From assembly GCA_902491795.1 (NCBI GenBank), contig CABUIX010000018.1:1-38449 (forward strand): DNA of 38,449 nucleotides, in the 5' to 3' direction. Position numbers and translations under genes: made by a program. Shown here in pieces: positions 1 through 7,416 of this stretch; the first letter of the stretch is position 1; each line of letters opens with the position of its first letter. The notes below the pieces were generated by a model, which made no database searches, was not told the DNA's origin, and saw only the letters and a program-made list of their open reading frames with translations. The stretch comes from an uncultured Bacteroidales bacterium (GTDB taxonomy: Bacteria > Bacteroidota > Bacteroidia > Bacteroidales > UBA932).

Positions 1-333
1 TACATGTGGCCTGGATATGATATGGCTACTGCCGTTCTTTCTTCCGACGGAAATTCAGCGGATGTGACTGGCCTTTCATACGATTTTACATCTCAGGGCT
101 ACAAGAAGGTGAACATTGCCAGCATGGAGGTAATGGCAGTCGCTTCCGATGAAAGCAACTATGTATGGACATTCGTGGGCGATGTGCCTTCTTTGCCCAT
201 GACCATGACAAAGACGGCCGAAACAGGCACAACCGCTGTCAAGAGCGTTGCCAAGCCTTCACGTTTCTCTGCTTCAAGGAATTCCGTCAAATCTGGCTTC
301 GCAGTTCCTTATGTCTGCAGAAGTTCAAGATAA
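1..333 (+). CDS. C-terminal fragment of a probable surface lipoprotein
   Basis: The reading frame is open at the left edge of the window and stops with TAA at 331-333, so only the last ~110 residues are visible. They are rich in Ser, Thr and Val with alternating hydrophobic residues, as in beta-sandwich repeats, and end in a Ser/Lys/Arg-rich tail. The layout (aromatic strand, a 'TKT' turn, then a basic Ser-rich tail) resembles the end of the next gene, a BACON lipoprotein, so the two are probably tandem paralogues. That is inferred from composition and weak motif similarity. The lipobox and main domains lie outside the window. The gene is closed by a strong hairpin terminator. Confidence 0.6.
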   Translation, partial: YMWPGYDMATAVLSSDGNSADVTGLSYDFTSQGYKKVNIASMEVMAVASDESNYVWTFVGDVPSLPMTMTKTAETGTTAVKSVAKPSRFSASRNSVKSGFAVPYVCRSSR

Positions 334-355
334 TTGTCGATCGCTTCATGATTTT

Positions 356-388
356 AGGCCGGTCCCATAAGGGCCGGCCTTTTTTTTT
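356..388 (+). terminator. Rho-independent terminator of the first lipoprotein gene
   Basis: AGGCCGG-tCCC-ATAA-GGG-CCGGCCT forms a GC-rich stem of about ten pairs with one bulged T and a four-base loop. An uninterrupted run of T's (380-388) follows directly. It lies 23 bp after the stop codon at 333 and separates the gene from the next lipoprotein. Confidence 0.9.
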
Positions 389-475
389 CAGATTATTTGA
401 TGTTCATAGCCAATGTCTTGATAATTTTTTTTAAATTTAGGTCGTTAAAAAATCTTATACCAAAAATTTAAAGTC

Positions 476-2542
476 ATGAGAAATCAAGTACTTTACTCGA
501 TGCTCGGCATGGCTGTCCTGTTCCTTGTGAACGGGTGCCAGAAGCCGGTGCAGCCCGACCCCACTCTGGAATTGAGCCAGACCGAGGTCGCAGTACCCGC
601 AGAAGGCGGCACTTATTCTGTCGCTTTCAAAGTTACCAACCCCAAGGATGGAGCCGAAGTTACGGTGGCGGCTCCTGAAGTTGACTGGGTGACGAATGTC
701 ATTGTCGGTGAGAGCGACATCACTTTTGATGTTGCAAAGAACGAGACGACGGAAGCCAGAACGGCAAAAGTCGCTGTTTCCTATCCTGGAATCGAACCTG
801 ATGCAGAATTCACGATTTCACAGGAGGCAGGTGAGCCTGCTCCGTTTGTGATCACTGTCAAGAACATTACGGAGACCACGGCCACATATGACATCATTCC
901 CAATGATCCCAAGATGACATATGTTTGTTTTGCCACATCTCAGGAATATATTGACTTCAACGGGCTCACTACCGATGATGCGCTTTATGCTGACGATATG
1001 GAATATATCGACAGCCAGATTGCCTACGGCTATTCTTTCGAAGATTTCACTGCTACCGGAGAGCTGATAGACAGTCCTGTTTCCGGAATGATGCCCAACA
1101 GCGAATATGTTGTATATGCCTATGGAGTTAATCCTGACACGCATGCCAGACTGACGGACATTGTTTATGCAAGATTCACGACTCTCGCCGTGGAAATGAT
1201 TGACGCAAGCTTCTCATTCAGTGAACCTGAAGTCAATGGTCCCGTCGTTACGGTAACGGTTACGCCGGACAATTATGACGGATACTGGACAGCCTATGCG
1301 TTTGAGACCTCATCTCTTGATTCCGAGACTTCACTTTACGATCTCTGCAACGAGAACTGGTCCAGCATCCTCTCAATCTTCCAGATGTTCGGTTACACGG
1401 CTGAGGAGACTCTTGAGATGAACTGCCTGAAGGGAGAAAAGACAATATCATTTGAGCTGGATCCTTCAACTGCTTACACGATTGCCGTATTTGCCGTTAA
1501 TGACAAGGCTCTTGCTGCTTCAGATCCTTCTACGCTTGAGGTTACCACCGGAGCTGTTGAAGCTTCAGACAACGTGATTACGATTGAGGTTACTGACATA
1601 ACGGGAACCAGCGCTATGGTGGCCTTCAATCCAAGCAATGACGATCCCTATGCATTCGACGTTTATCCTTCAGAGAATTTTGAGGGCTTGAGCGACAGCG
1701 AGATACTCAGCATGTGCGCATCCAACAGCCCCAATGAAACTAGCGGCTACTTCAGCAGCAAGCTCACAGGAATTCAGCCTCAGACTTCATATACTGCGGT
1801 TGCATTCGGTTATCAGGCGGGCGTTCCCACAACTGATCTCTTCAAGTATACATTCACGACTGCTGATCCTGTCACTGGCAGCATTGATTTCGAGCTGAAG
1901 TTCGATGCATACTATGATGCAGTAGCGACAGCGGATGCTCTGCGTTCTGCCGGTTACACTAATGATGCTGAATACTTCGATTCAATGGTAGAGGCTGGAA
2001 TCGATGCTCTGATGCCTGTAGAGGCAGTGACCACACCTAAGGTCGGCACTTTCTATTATGCCATCTTCGAAGATGTCGAGGGCAATCATACTGATGATCC
2101 CAATGAATATATCACCTATCTCCAGTATTACGGAAGCTCCAGCGATTCTGCATACTACAGCCTCTATTACGACATGCCTCTGTTTGCTGTCGGCGTGGCA
2201 TTCGATGATACCGGAGAGCCCGGCCCTGTTTGGGTAAGCGAACCATTCACCTTGACCAAAGACGGTGTATCCGATCCTCAGGACTTCGTTGATTATCTGT
2301 ACCCGTCATCTTCCACAACCTCTTTGAAGGCATTTGGCGCTTCGAAGGACAACAGGAGCTTTACGAGCATGAACTCTGCTTCACGCGTTGAGAGGTTCAC
2401 TCCTTCTGCTGCACCTGCAAAGATTGCCGCATCCAACAAGGGAGGTGAGGTTATATGTGTACGTCCCGTCAATTTCAAGACACCTGACTTTACGGGCAAA
2501 GAAGCACACATTAACTCAAGACTCTGCGGAATCAGAAAATAA
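476..2542 (+). CDS. BACON-domain surface lipoprotein with Fn3-like repeats
   Basis: This 688-residue protein has a lipoprotein signal peptide with lipobox LVNGC (Cys21). Residues ~30-118 look like a BACON domain: 'LELSQTEVAVPAEGGTYSV' opens it, a 'VDWV' strand follows, and it closes with 'ISQEAG'. Three fibronectin-III-like modules follow at ~124-238, ~240-360 and ~364-464, each ending in a 'FTT/VTT' strand; the first and third open with 'VIT(V/I)...T(T/S)A'. A less repetitive C-terminal part ends in a Ser/Arg-rich tail. BACON domains in Bacteroidetes are generally thought to bind carbohydrate or mucin at the surface; no catalytic domain is seen, so the ligand is unknown. No SusC/SusD genes are nearby. 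The start is set by the signal peptide; a TAAATTTA -7-like box lies at 432-439. Confidence 0.85.
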   Translation: MRNQVLYSMLGMAVLFLVNGCQKPVQPDPTLELSQTEVAVPAEGGTYSVAFKVTNPKDGAEVTVAAPEVDWVTNVIVGESDITFDVAKNETTEARTAKVAVSYPGIEPDAEFTISQEAGEPAPFVITVKNITETTATYDIIPNDPKMTYVCFATSQEYIDFNGLTTDDALYADDMEYIDSQIAYGYSFEDFTATGELIDSPVSGMMPNSEYVVYAYGVNPDTHARLTDIVYARFTTLAVEMIDASFSFSEPEVNGPVVTVTVTPDNYDGYWTAYAFETSSLDSETSLYDLCNENWSSILSIFQMFGYTAEETLEMNCLKGEKTISFELDPSTAYTIAVFAVNDKALAASDPSTLEVTTGAVEASDNVITIEVTDITGTSAMVAFNPSNDDPYAFDVYPSENFEGLSDSEILSMCASNSPNETSGYFSSKLTGIQPQTSYTAVAFGYQAGVPTTDLFKYTFTTADPVTGSIDFELKFDAYYDAVATADALRSAGYTNDAEYFDSMVEAGIDALMPVEAVTTPKVGTFYYAIFEDVEGNHTDDPNEYITYLQYYGSSSDSAYYSLYYDMPLFAVGVAFDDTGEPGPVWVSEPFTLTKDGVSDPQDFVDYLYPSSSTTSLKAFGASKDNRSFTSMNSASRVERFTPSAAPAKIAASNKGGEVICVRPVNFKTPDFTGKEAHINSRLCGIRK

Positions 2543-2561
2543 TTTCTGAAATCAAGCATCA

Positions 2562-2588
2562 GGGCTGGCCATTTGGCCAGCCCTTTTT
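2562..2588 (+). terminator. Rho-independent terminator of the BACON lipoprotein gene
   Basis: A perfect nine-base-pair stem, GGGCTGGCC (2562-2570) with GGCCAGCCC (2575-2583), encloses the loop ATTT and is followed by five T's (2584-2588). It lies 20 bp after the stop codon. Confidence 0.92.
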
Positions 2589-2626
2589 CTTTGTACGCCA
2601 TTGATTGTATTCCAGGAATTGGACTC

Positions 2627-2666
2627 AAAAAAGCGAGGCCGACCAAACTAAACTGGCCGGCCTCGC
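2627..2666 (-). terminator. Terminator of the reverse-strand redox operon
   Basis: GCGAGGCC (2633-2640) pairs with GGCCTCGC (2659-2666). Read on the reverse strand, the stem is followed by six U's (complement of A 2627-2632). It lies 17 bp beyond the stop of the DUF6029-like gene and is separate from the forward terminator at 2562-2588, so the two convergent units each have their own. Confidence 0.85.
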
Positions 2667-2683
2667 TGATTGTTTGTGCTTTG

Positions 2684-4252
2684 TCAAAGTGTTGCTATCA
2701 GGGAAAGATTGATTCCGGTGTAAGCCGGAGTCATTCTGCAGACTCCTCCTGAGCAGAGATAGCCTTCCTTGAAGCGTCCTGCGTTGATTGCGCAGCGTAT
2801 TTTGCCGTAAGAATAGCTTACGCTTCCGCTGGGGTAGTGGATTCCGGTGTCTCCGTAGTTCCACATGTCCTGAACCGATACGCTCCATCTGGGGGCCAAA
2901 TTGTATTCAAGCAGGGCTGCTGCCCAGTTGCCATGGTCATTCTCGTCACCGAACAGATGCTGAAGCTCCATACGCAGGGAATTCTTGCGGTTGAACTTGT
3001 AGGTCATGTCCGCTACAATTGCATGTGAAACCAGAACTTCGGTTCCGGTCTGCTGGGCGAGTTCGTTTGACGTCTGCCAGGTGTAGAGCAATATCATCTT
3101 GAAGTCACTGCCGAACCAGCGTTCAAAATCTACGGTGAGATCCCTGAAAAGGAGGTCCTTGCTCCCGGACTTGTAATATGAGGAGAAGTTGGCATGAACT
3201 TTCATGCCTTTCTTCCCTCCAAGAGCGGTTCCTCTGCGGAAGTTGTAGTACAGGTCAGCCTGGCCTCCAATTTCGTCGCTCGTCGCGCTATATGGATTGA
3301 GTGAAGTGAGCAGATAAGTGTGCTGCTGCGTAAGAGCAGGAACATAGTTGATGTAGGTGTACATGCTGCTTTCTGTCCTCAGGCCCTGGAAGAAGGGATT
3401 GTCAAGCTTGCGGAAGGTAAGCAGTCCGCCAAAGCCGTTGCCCGTGTAGCTGAAATCAACCTGGATAGCCTTGCTGCGTCCGTTGTTAAGGTTATTGTAG
3501 AACGCGGGATCGCTGCGGCGGTCCATATATTCTCCCTTGAGCTGGAATCCCTCATATCCCAACATGAGACGGCCGGAGTATCCGGGACTGTGTGCCGACC
3601 ATGATGGATCCGCGTTTGAAGGCTGGGCCTCGTATTTGTCGATCACGCTGCCTTCAAGCACGATGTCCATCTTGTTCATCTGAAGAAGCTTTGAGAGAGA
3701 GAATGACATGTCGGCGCCGGAAACCATGGCGTTCGAGTATTCGCGAACGTTGCGGACACGGCCGTACAGGCCTTTGACGGTCAGGAAATCACCGAAAGTA
3801 TATCCCACACGGATACCTTGAAGTGCGTTGTTGATTCCGAGGTCCCTGTCCTCGTATGTACGGAAAAGAAGACCGTTGCCGAACTGCTCGTAAAGGCTTC
3901 CTACCCTTATGTCCCAGCCGTTGGATGCAAATCCTGCATAAAGGTCATAACTGAGGAAATTCTCGGACGAAAGTTGTCCGTCGAAATATCCCGAAACTGC
4001 AGGAAGATAGCCTTCAAGCTGGACTCCGGCGGTGAATCCTCCGTTGGAGTAGTCCAGCTTAAGGTAATTGTTGGAGCCGAAACGTCCTTCCGGAACAGTT
4101 GCGCCGGTTTCAGGATCGTTGAAATAGTAGGTTGTATTGGTCTCGAAACTGGCTGACAGGCTGCCGCCGTTGTCAGAATCTGCGAGGGCTGTGACCGCAG
4201 GTGCGGTCAACAGCCCCAGGCAGAATACAGAGACTATTGTTTGTCTGTGCAT
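2684..4252 (-). CDS. DUF6029-like outer-membrane beta-barrel protein
   Basis: The 522-residue protein has a cleavable signal peptide (hydrophobic stretch to ~residue 24, probably cut near 'ALA-DS'). The rest is a long series of amphipathic, aromatic-rich strands separated by Gly/Asn turns, ending in a hydrophobic segment ('INLSLIATL'), as expected of an outer-membrane barrel. It resembles the DUF6029 family of Bacteroidetes; this is recognition by pattern, not a database match. The function is unknown. It is the last gene of a four-gene operon, 16 bp after a TlpA-like thioredoxin gene. Its partners are two CxxC thioredoxin-fold proteins and a DsbD-alpha domain, which suggests a role in an envelope redox or cargo-handling system. 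A terminator follows at 2627-2666. Confidence 0.7.
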   Translation of the reverse strand: MHRQTIVSVFCLGLLTAPAVTALADSDNGGSLSASFETNTTYYFNDPETGATVPEGRFGSNNYLKLDYSNGGFTAGVQLEGYLPAVSGYFDGQLSSENFLSYDLYAGFASNGWDIRVGSLYEQFGNGLLFRTYEDRDLGINNALQGIRVGYTFGDFLTVKGLYGRVRNVREYSNAMVSGADMSFSLSKLLQMNKMDIVLEGSVIDKYEAQPSNADPSWSAHSPGYSGRLMLGYEGFQLKGEYMDRRSDPAFYNNLNNGRSKAIQVDFSYTGNGFGGLLTFRKLDNPFFQGLRTESSMYTYINYVPALTQQHTYLLTSLNPYSATSDEIGGQADLYYNFRRGTALGGKKGMKVHANFSSYYKSGSKDLLFRDLTVDFERWFGSDFKMILLYTWQTSNELAQQTGTEVLVSHAIVADMTYKFNRKNSLRMELQHLFGDENDHGNWAAALLEYNLAPRWSVSVQDMWNYGDTGIHYPSGSVSYSYGKIRCAINAGRFKEGYLCSGGVCRMTPAYTGINLSLIATL

Positions 4253-4268
4253 TATGTTTCCTCCTTTG

Positions 4269-4769
4269 TTATTCCTGAAGTTTCAGAATCTGGTCGAAGA
4301 GTTCCTCTTCACTTCCAGGTGTGTATCCTATGTGGGTGAAGACAATCTTGCCGTCCTTGTCAAGCACGAAAGCCGTAGGATCAATCTGGACATTCATCGC
4401 TCTTGCAAGGTCGCCGTTCTCGTCGAGGTAGTATGAGAAGTCGGACCATCCGCGGCCTTTTACCATAGGTGCAACCTTCGAAGATGACCTTGCATCGTCG
4501 CGGGCCACTGCAACGATCTTGAAATCGGCTTCGTCGGCCCAGTCTACGTACGCGTCGTTCATTGCTCCGAGTTCCTGAAGGCAGGGTTTGCAGGTCGTGC
4601 TCCAGAATGTCAGTATTACGGGAGTCGAGCCGTCAAGGGCTGACAGTATGCTGCATGCCTGCCCGTCGATATCCTTGACCTCGACATCCGGAAGAGTCTT
4701 CTGTGCGGAGCACAGCAGGGGAATCATGCACAGTAACGTGCAGAGGAGCAATTTAATTCGCATATTCAT
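4269..4769 (-). CDS. TlpA-like periplasmic thioredoxin
   Basis: A TlpA/ResA-type thioredoxin-fold protein (166 residues from this start). A signal peptide (to ~residue 22, 'LLCSA-QK') is followed by a redoxin domain with the CxxC motif 'STTCKPC' (Cys60, Cys63) and the cis-proline loop 'IDPTAF'. Proteins of this family reduce or exchange disulfides outside the cytoplasm. The start is the ATG at 4767-4769, which gives a normal signal peptide; a second ATG two codons later is also possible. An upstream in-frame ATG at 4802 would put charged residues before the signal peptide. The gene overlaps the end of the Omp28-type gene by 17 bp, which implies translational coupling. It probably works with that protein and the DsbD-alpha protein. 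Confidence 0.88.
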   Translation of the reverse strand: MNMRIKLLLCTLLCMIPLLCSAQKTLPDVEVKDIDGQACSILSALDGSTPVILTFWSTTCKPCLQELGAMNDAYVDWADEADFKIVAVARDDARSSSKVAPMVKGRGWSDFSYYLDENGDLARAMNVQIDPTAFVLDKDGKIVFTHIGYTPGSEEELFDQILKLQE

Positions 4770-6207
4770 ATCCGGTGCTTCCATTAAGGCCAATCTTGAC
4801 AACGTTGTCTACAATTTGCCCATGATTCTGGTATATTACGTTCGTGACGGAGCCACGGAATGTTTCTTCATTTTCGTAGGTGACATATACCACCGCATAC
4901 GCATTGTCCATATTTTCAATGACGTTTGAAGGAATCTTGTATTCGAGAGAATAGTTTACAATTCCGTTCGGAACTCCATATATCGGTGCACCTTCTGTTC
5001 CGGTGACAGCGCAGCGCTCCACGTAATCGTGTACATAGTCACTTCCTCCGGGATACTCCGTGAGATATGAGTGCTGCTCGGCTACCACACCGTCTTCAAG
5101 GATGAAAACATTGATCCAGTATGGCCTTGCCTCCTTGGTTGCAACAGAGCAGAGGAGCTTGAACACTCCGTCAGTCGTCTCGCTGACTGTAGAGATGGCG
5201 GTCTTTGCAGGCAATTCCTTGGCTGCTTCGTCGACAAGTCCGGTCAGCATTGTCTCTGCTATGCTTGGATCATAATTCTGAATCAGGCCATATGCGTTGA
5301 CGAGTCCGGTGGGATAACCGCTGACATTGTACATTATTGCCAGATCATCGCCGCACTCGGAATATACGTCAGAATCTCCGCTGTGGATCGACATGGGGAT
5401 AAACCTGTCCGGTTCAGCCTTTGCCGCACGTTTGTAGCTCTCAGCCATTTGAGGGCAGTAGCCGCACCACGTTGCAGTAAAACGCATTGCGAGAGTCCTG
5501 CGCAGGAACGGTGTCTCGAAATCGCTGATTTCGGCATCGTTTGAAAGGCTCTGGCTTACTGTGACGGTATAGTCCTTGCCACCGCAGCTTATTGTCAGGT
5601 TGCCGCTGCGGAGATTGCCGTCGGGATTCTCCTGGACATCAAGCACAACTCGGGCTGTCTGAAGTTTTGAGAGGGTGACGCCGTCTTCAAGGGTGTTGGA
5701 AGAGAGGTTGTACTCTATGTTCTTGACACTTGCCCAATTCTGGTCGAATGCTGCAGTGAATTCAGTGTTGGCGTTCACATAAACATATGTCTCACCGCCA
5801 TTTCCGTTTGCGCTGACTTCATTGGAAGGAACTTCAATTCCTTCGACGCCGTACTGGGCCACATAGTATTTTACGGGTTCACTGCCGTTTACATTGATTT
5901 CAAAGCTTCCGGTTCTTTCAGCAAGGGCAGTATTTGATGAAGTCGCTTTTATGGTTATCTGGTTTTCTCCGGAGAATCCGCTGCGCGGTGATATGGAAAG
6001 CCAATCTATTTTGCTGACAATCTGCCAATTGTCATCAGGGTTGATGTCAAGGGTAGCAGCTGAAGCCGCTTCGCATGAAATAAATACGGTTTCACCGCTC
6101 AAAGGTTCTCCTCCTTCTCCTTCTCCGGGAGTTTTGCCCGTCTCGAGTTCAGTACAGGCGGCCAATGCAAGTGTTGCAAAGGCGGCAAATTTGATGAAAA
6201 TTTTCAT
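4753..6207 (-). CDS. Omp28-type lipoprotein with BACON-like domains and CGYC thioredoxin-like domain
   Basis: A 484-residue lipoprotein with lipobox LALAAC (Cys18). Two BACON-like beta-sandwich domains occupy ~32-118 and ~124-221; each ends in a strand of the 'Y(Y/T)V...Q' type. The C-terminal half (~235-484) is an Omp28-related thioredoxin-like domain with 'TATWCGYC' (CxxC at 248-251), which resembles the active site of protein-disulfide oxidoreductases, and a cis-Pro-like 'GYPTG'. Omp28 homologues are outer-membrane proteins first described in Porphyromonas; their reaction is not established. The gene sits between a DsbD-alpha domain gene (28 bp upstream) and a TlpA gene (overlapping), so a thiol-redox role is a reasonable inference. 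Confidence 0.85.
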   Translation of the reverse strand: MKIFIKFAAFATLALAACTELETGKTPGEGEGGEPLSGETVFISCEAASAATLDINPDDNWQIVSKIDWLSISPRSGFSGENQITIKATSSNTALAERTGSFEINVNGSEPVKYYVAQYGVEGIEVPSNEVSANGNGGETYVYVNANTEFTAAFDQNWASVKNIEYNLSSNTLEDGVTLSKLQTARVVLDVQENPDGNLRSGNLTISCGGKDYTVTVSQSLSNDAEISDFETPFLRRTLAMRFTATWCGYCPQMAESYKRAAKAEPDRFIPMSIHSGDSDVYSECGDDLAIMYNVSGYPTGLVNAYGLIQNYDPSIAETMLTGLVDEAAKELPAKTAISTVSETTDGVFKLLCSVATKEARPYWINVFILEDGVVAEQHSYLTEYPGGSDYVHDYVERCAVTGTEGAPIYGVPNGIVNYSLEYKIPSNVIENMDNAYAVVYVTYENEETFRGSVTNVIYQNHGQIVDNVVKIGLNGSTGYEYAN

Positions 6208-6235
6208 AATGTTTTGATTTATAAGAATTTGTACA

Positions 6236-6685
6236 CTATCTAACAGTGATGTTCAATCTCTCCTGCGCCGGTCTGTCACAATTGACGTCGTTGCATGACA
6301 TCCATTCGATGTCCACATAAACATTGTCAGACGAAGAGGGGAGTTTGACTTTCTGAGTAAAAGTGACAGGACCTTCGAAATATCCGACCTCCATCATGTA
6401 GTCCTTGTCATAGTATTTATGGAGATTTCCGGCTACTTCAATTCCTCCGACGAGCTCAGTACCGTTTGAGGTGTCGAACACGACGCTTGTGGCTGTAGGG
6501 CCGAAATCGGTCTTCAGAGTATCATACACATGCCAGCCGCGTTCGGGCTCAGCCTTTATTGAAATCTGGTAAGTGTTTTCTGAAATTGCTTTCGATTCGT
6601 AACTCCAGCGCACGTGTCTTGGCTGGGCAAAAAGCAAAATTGAGCAAAAAGTTGACAGAATTAAGGTTACAAGGATTTTTTTCAT
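6236..6685 (-). CDS. Stand-alone DsbD N-terminal (alpha) domain protein
   Basis: A 149-residue secreted protein with signal peptide MKKILVTLILSTFCSILLFA, cut before Gln21. The mature part resembles the immunoglobulin-like DsbD-alpha domain: 'ERGWHVYDTL' matches the 'GWHLY' strand common in Bacteroidetes DsbD proteins, and 'MSCNDVNCDRP' (Cys131, Cys136) matches the redox cysteine pair near the end of that domain. In DsbD this domain receives electrons from the membrane core and passes them to periplasmic thioredoxin-like partners. Here the membrane domain and the C-terminal thioredoxin domain are missing, and the protein ends right after the cysteine pair. It is the first gene of the operon, so the Omp28-type and TlpA proteins are its likely partners. 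Confidence 0.75.
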   Translation of the reverse strand: MKKILVTLILSTFCSILLFAQPRHVRWSYESKAISENTYQISIKAEPERGWHVYDTLKTDFGPTATSVVFDTSNGTELVGGIEVAGNLHKYYDKDYMMEVGYFEGPVTFTQKVKLPSSSDNVYVDIEWMSCNDVNCDRPAQERLNITVR

Positions 6686-6709
6686 TTGTGCAACACTTTT
6701 TTGATTTCG

Positions 6710-6741
6710 TAAATTTAGTTTTTTAAATTTTAAATGCCAAT
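6710..6741 (-). promoter_or_regulatory. Putative promoter of the envelope redox operon
   Basis: Reading the reverse strand, ATTG (complement of 6738-6741) is followed after 20 bp by TAAATTTA (6710-6717), close to the Bacteroidetes TTTG-N19/20-TAnnTTTG pattern, with one mismatch in each element. The start codon at 6685 would leave an untranslated leader of about 20 bases. The surrounding 150 bp (6686-6835) is very AT-rich and holds no gene. Confidence 0.45.
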
Positions 6742-6835
6742 TTTTTTTAAATTATCTTAATATGTTGTAGCCTGATTTTTGTCTGTTGCTTTTGTTATAC
6801 AATTTATATTATGTTAAGTTAAAGACAGTATGAAA

Positions 6836-7297
6836 TCAATCCCCTTGTCGGATCAGGCTCACAAGTCCCGAACAGGCTGAGTACAGATCGTCGAATGTGC
6901 GTCCGAAATCTCCGGTGTACCAGGGATCAGCGACATCCTGTCCGGGTTTCCCTGCAAATTCCATCATGTAGTGAATCTTTCCGAAATCCTCAGGGTGAAT
7001 GATGCGTTTCAGCAGACGTTCGTTGGAATGGTCCATAATGATGATCATGTCGGCTTCGGCTCCCTCCTGTCCGCTTATCTTGTGGGCATGATGACCGTCG
7101 GAAGGAATGCCGTGCATCTGGAGAATTCTGGCTGCCGGAGGGTAAATTGGCATGCCTTCTTCCTCGCATGAGACTGCAGCTGAAGAAATTGAGACTTTTC
7201 CCGAAAGTCCTGATTTCCTGACCAGATCATTCATGATGAATTCCGCCATTGGGCTCCTGCAGATGTTCCCGTGGCAGACGAAAATGATTTTCAGCAT
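6836..7297 (-). CDS. Low-molecular-weight protein-tyrosine phosphatase
   Basis: A 153-residue cytoplasmic enzyme of the LMW-PTP family. The P-loop 'VCHGNICRS' gives the nucleophile Cys8 and the phosphate-binding Arg14 (C-x5-R). The general acid is Asp124 in 'DPWYTGDF', and the family's two usual aromatic residues follow it. Length is typical for the family. In bacteria such enzymes often reverse tyrosine phosphorylation of polysaccharide-export kinases, but no kinase or export gene is nearby, so the substrate is unknown. A -7-type box, TATCTTCG on the reverse strand, lies 20 bp upstream of the start. Confidence 0.95.
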   Translation of the reverse strand: MLKIIFVCHGNICRSPMAEFIMNDLVRKSGLSGKVSISSAAVSCEEEGMPIYPPAARILQMHGIPSDGHHAHKISGQEGAEADMIIIMDHSNERLLKRIIHPEDFGKIHYMMEFAGKPGQDVADPWYTGDFGRTFDDLYSACSGLVSLIRQGD

Positions 7298-7317
7298 ATT
7301 GAAATTCTTTTGTCAGG

Positions 7318-7325
7318 CGAAGATA
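7318..7325 (-). promoter_or_regulatory. -7 promoter element for the tyrosine phosphatase gene
   Basis: TATCTTCG on the reverse strand matches TAnnTTTG at all but one position and sits at a normal distance from the start codon at 7297. No convincing TTTG is seen at the right distance upstream, so only the -7 element is called. Confidence 0.45.
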
Positions 7326-7379
7326 ATCAAAGAACAAACAAAGTTTGAAAAAAATTTTCGGGCTGTGGCAAACAAATTG

Positions 7380-7387
7380 TAAATTTG
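7380..7387 (+). promoter_or_regulatory. -7 promoter element for rlmD
   Basis: TAAATTTG is a full match to the Bacteroidetes -7 consensus and lies 29 bp before the rlmD start at 7417. The -33 region is poorly conserved (TTCG-like). This promoter lies back to back with the reverse-strand phosphatase promoter in the same ~120 bp spacer. Confidence 0.5.
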
Positions 7388-7416
7388 TCACCCACATTCC
7401 GTGAGGTGCATTTGAA

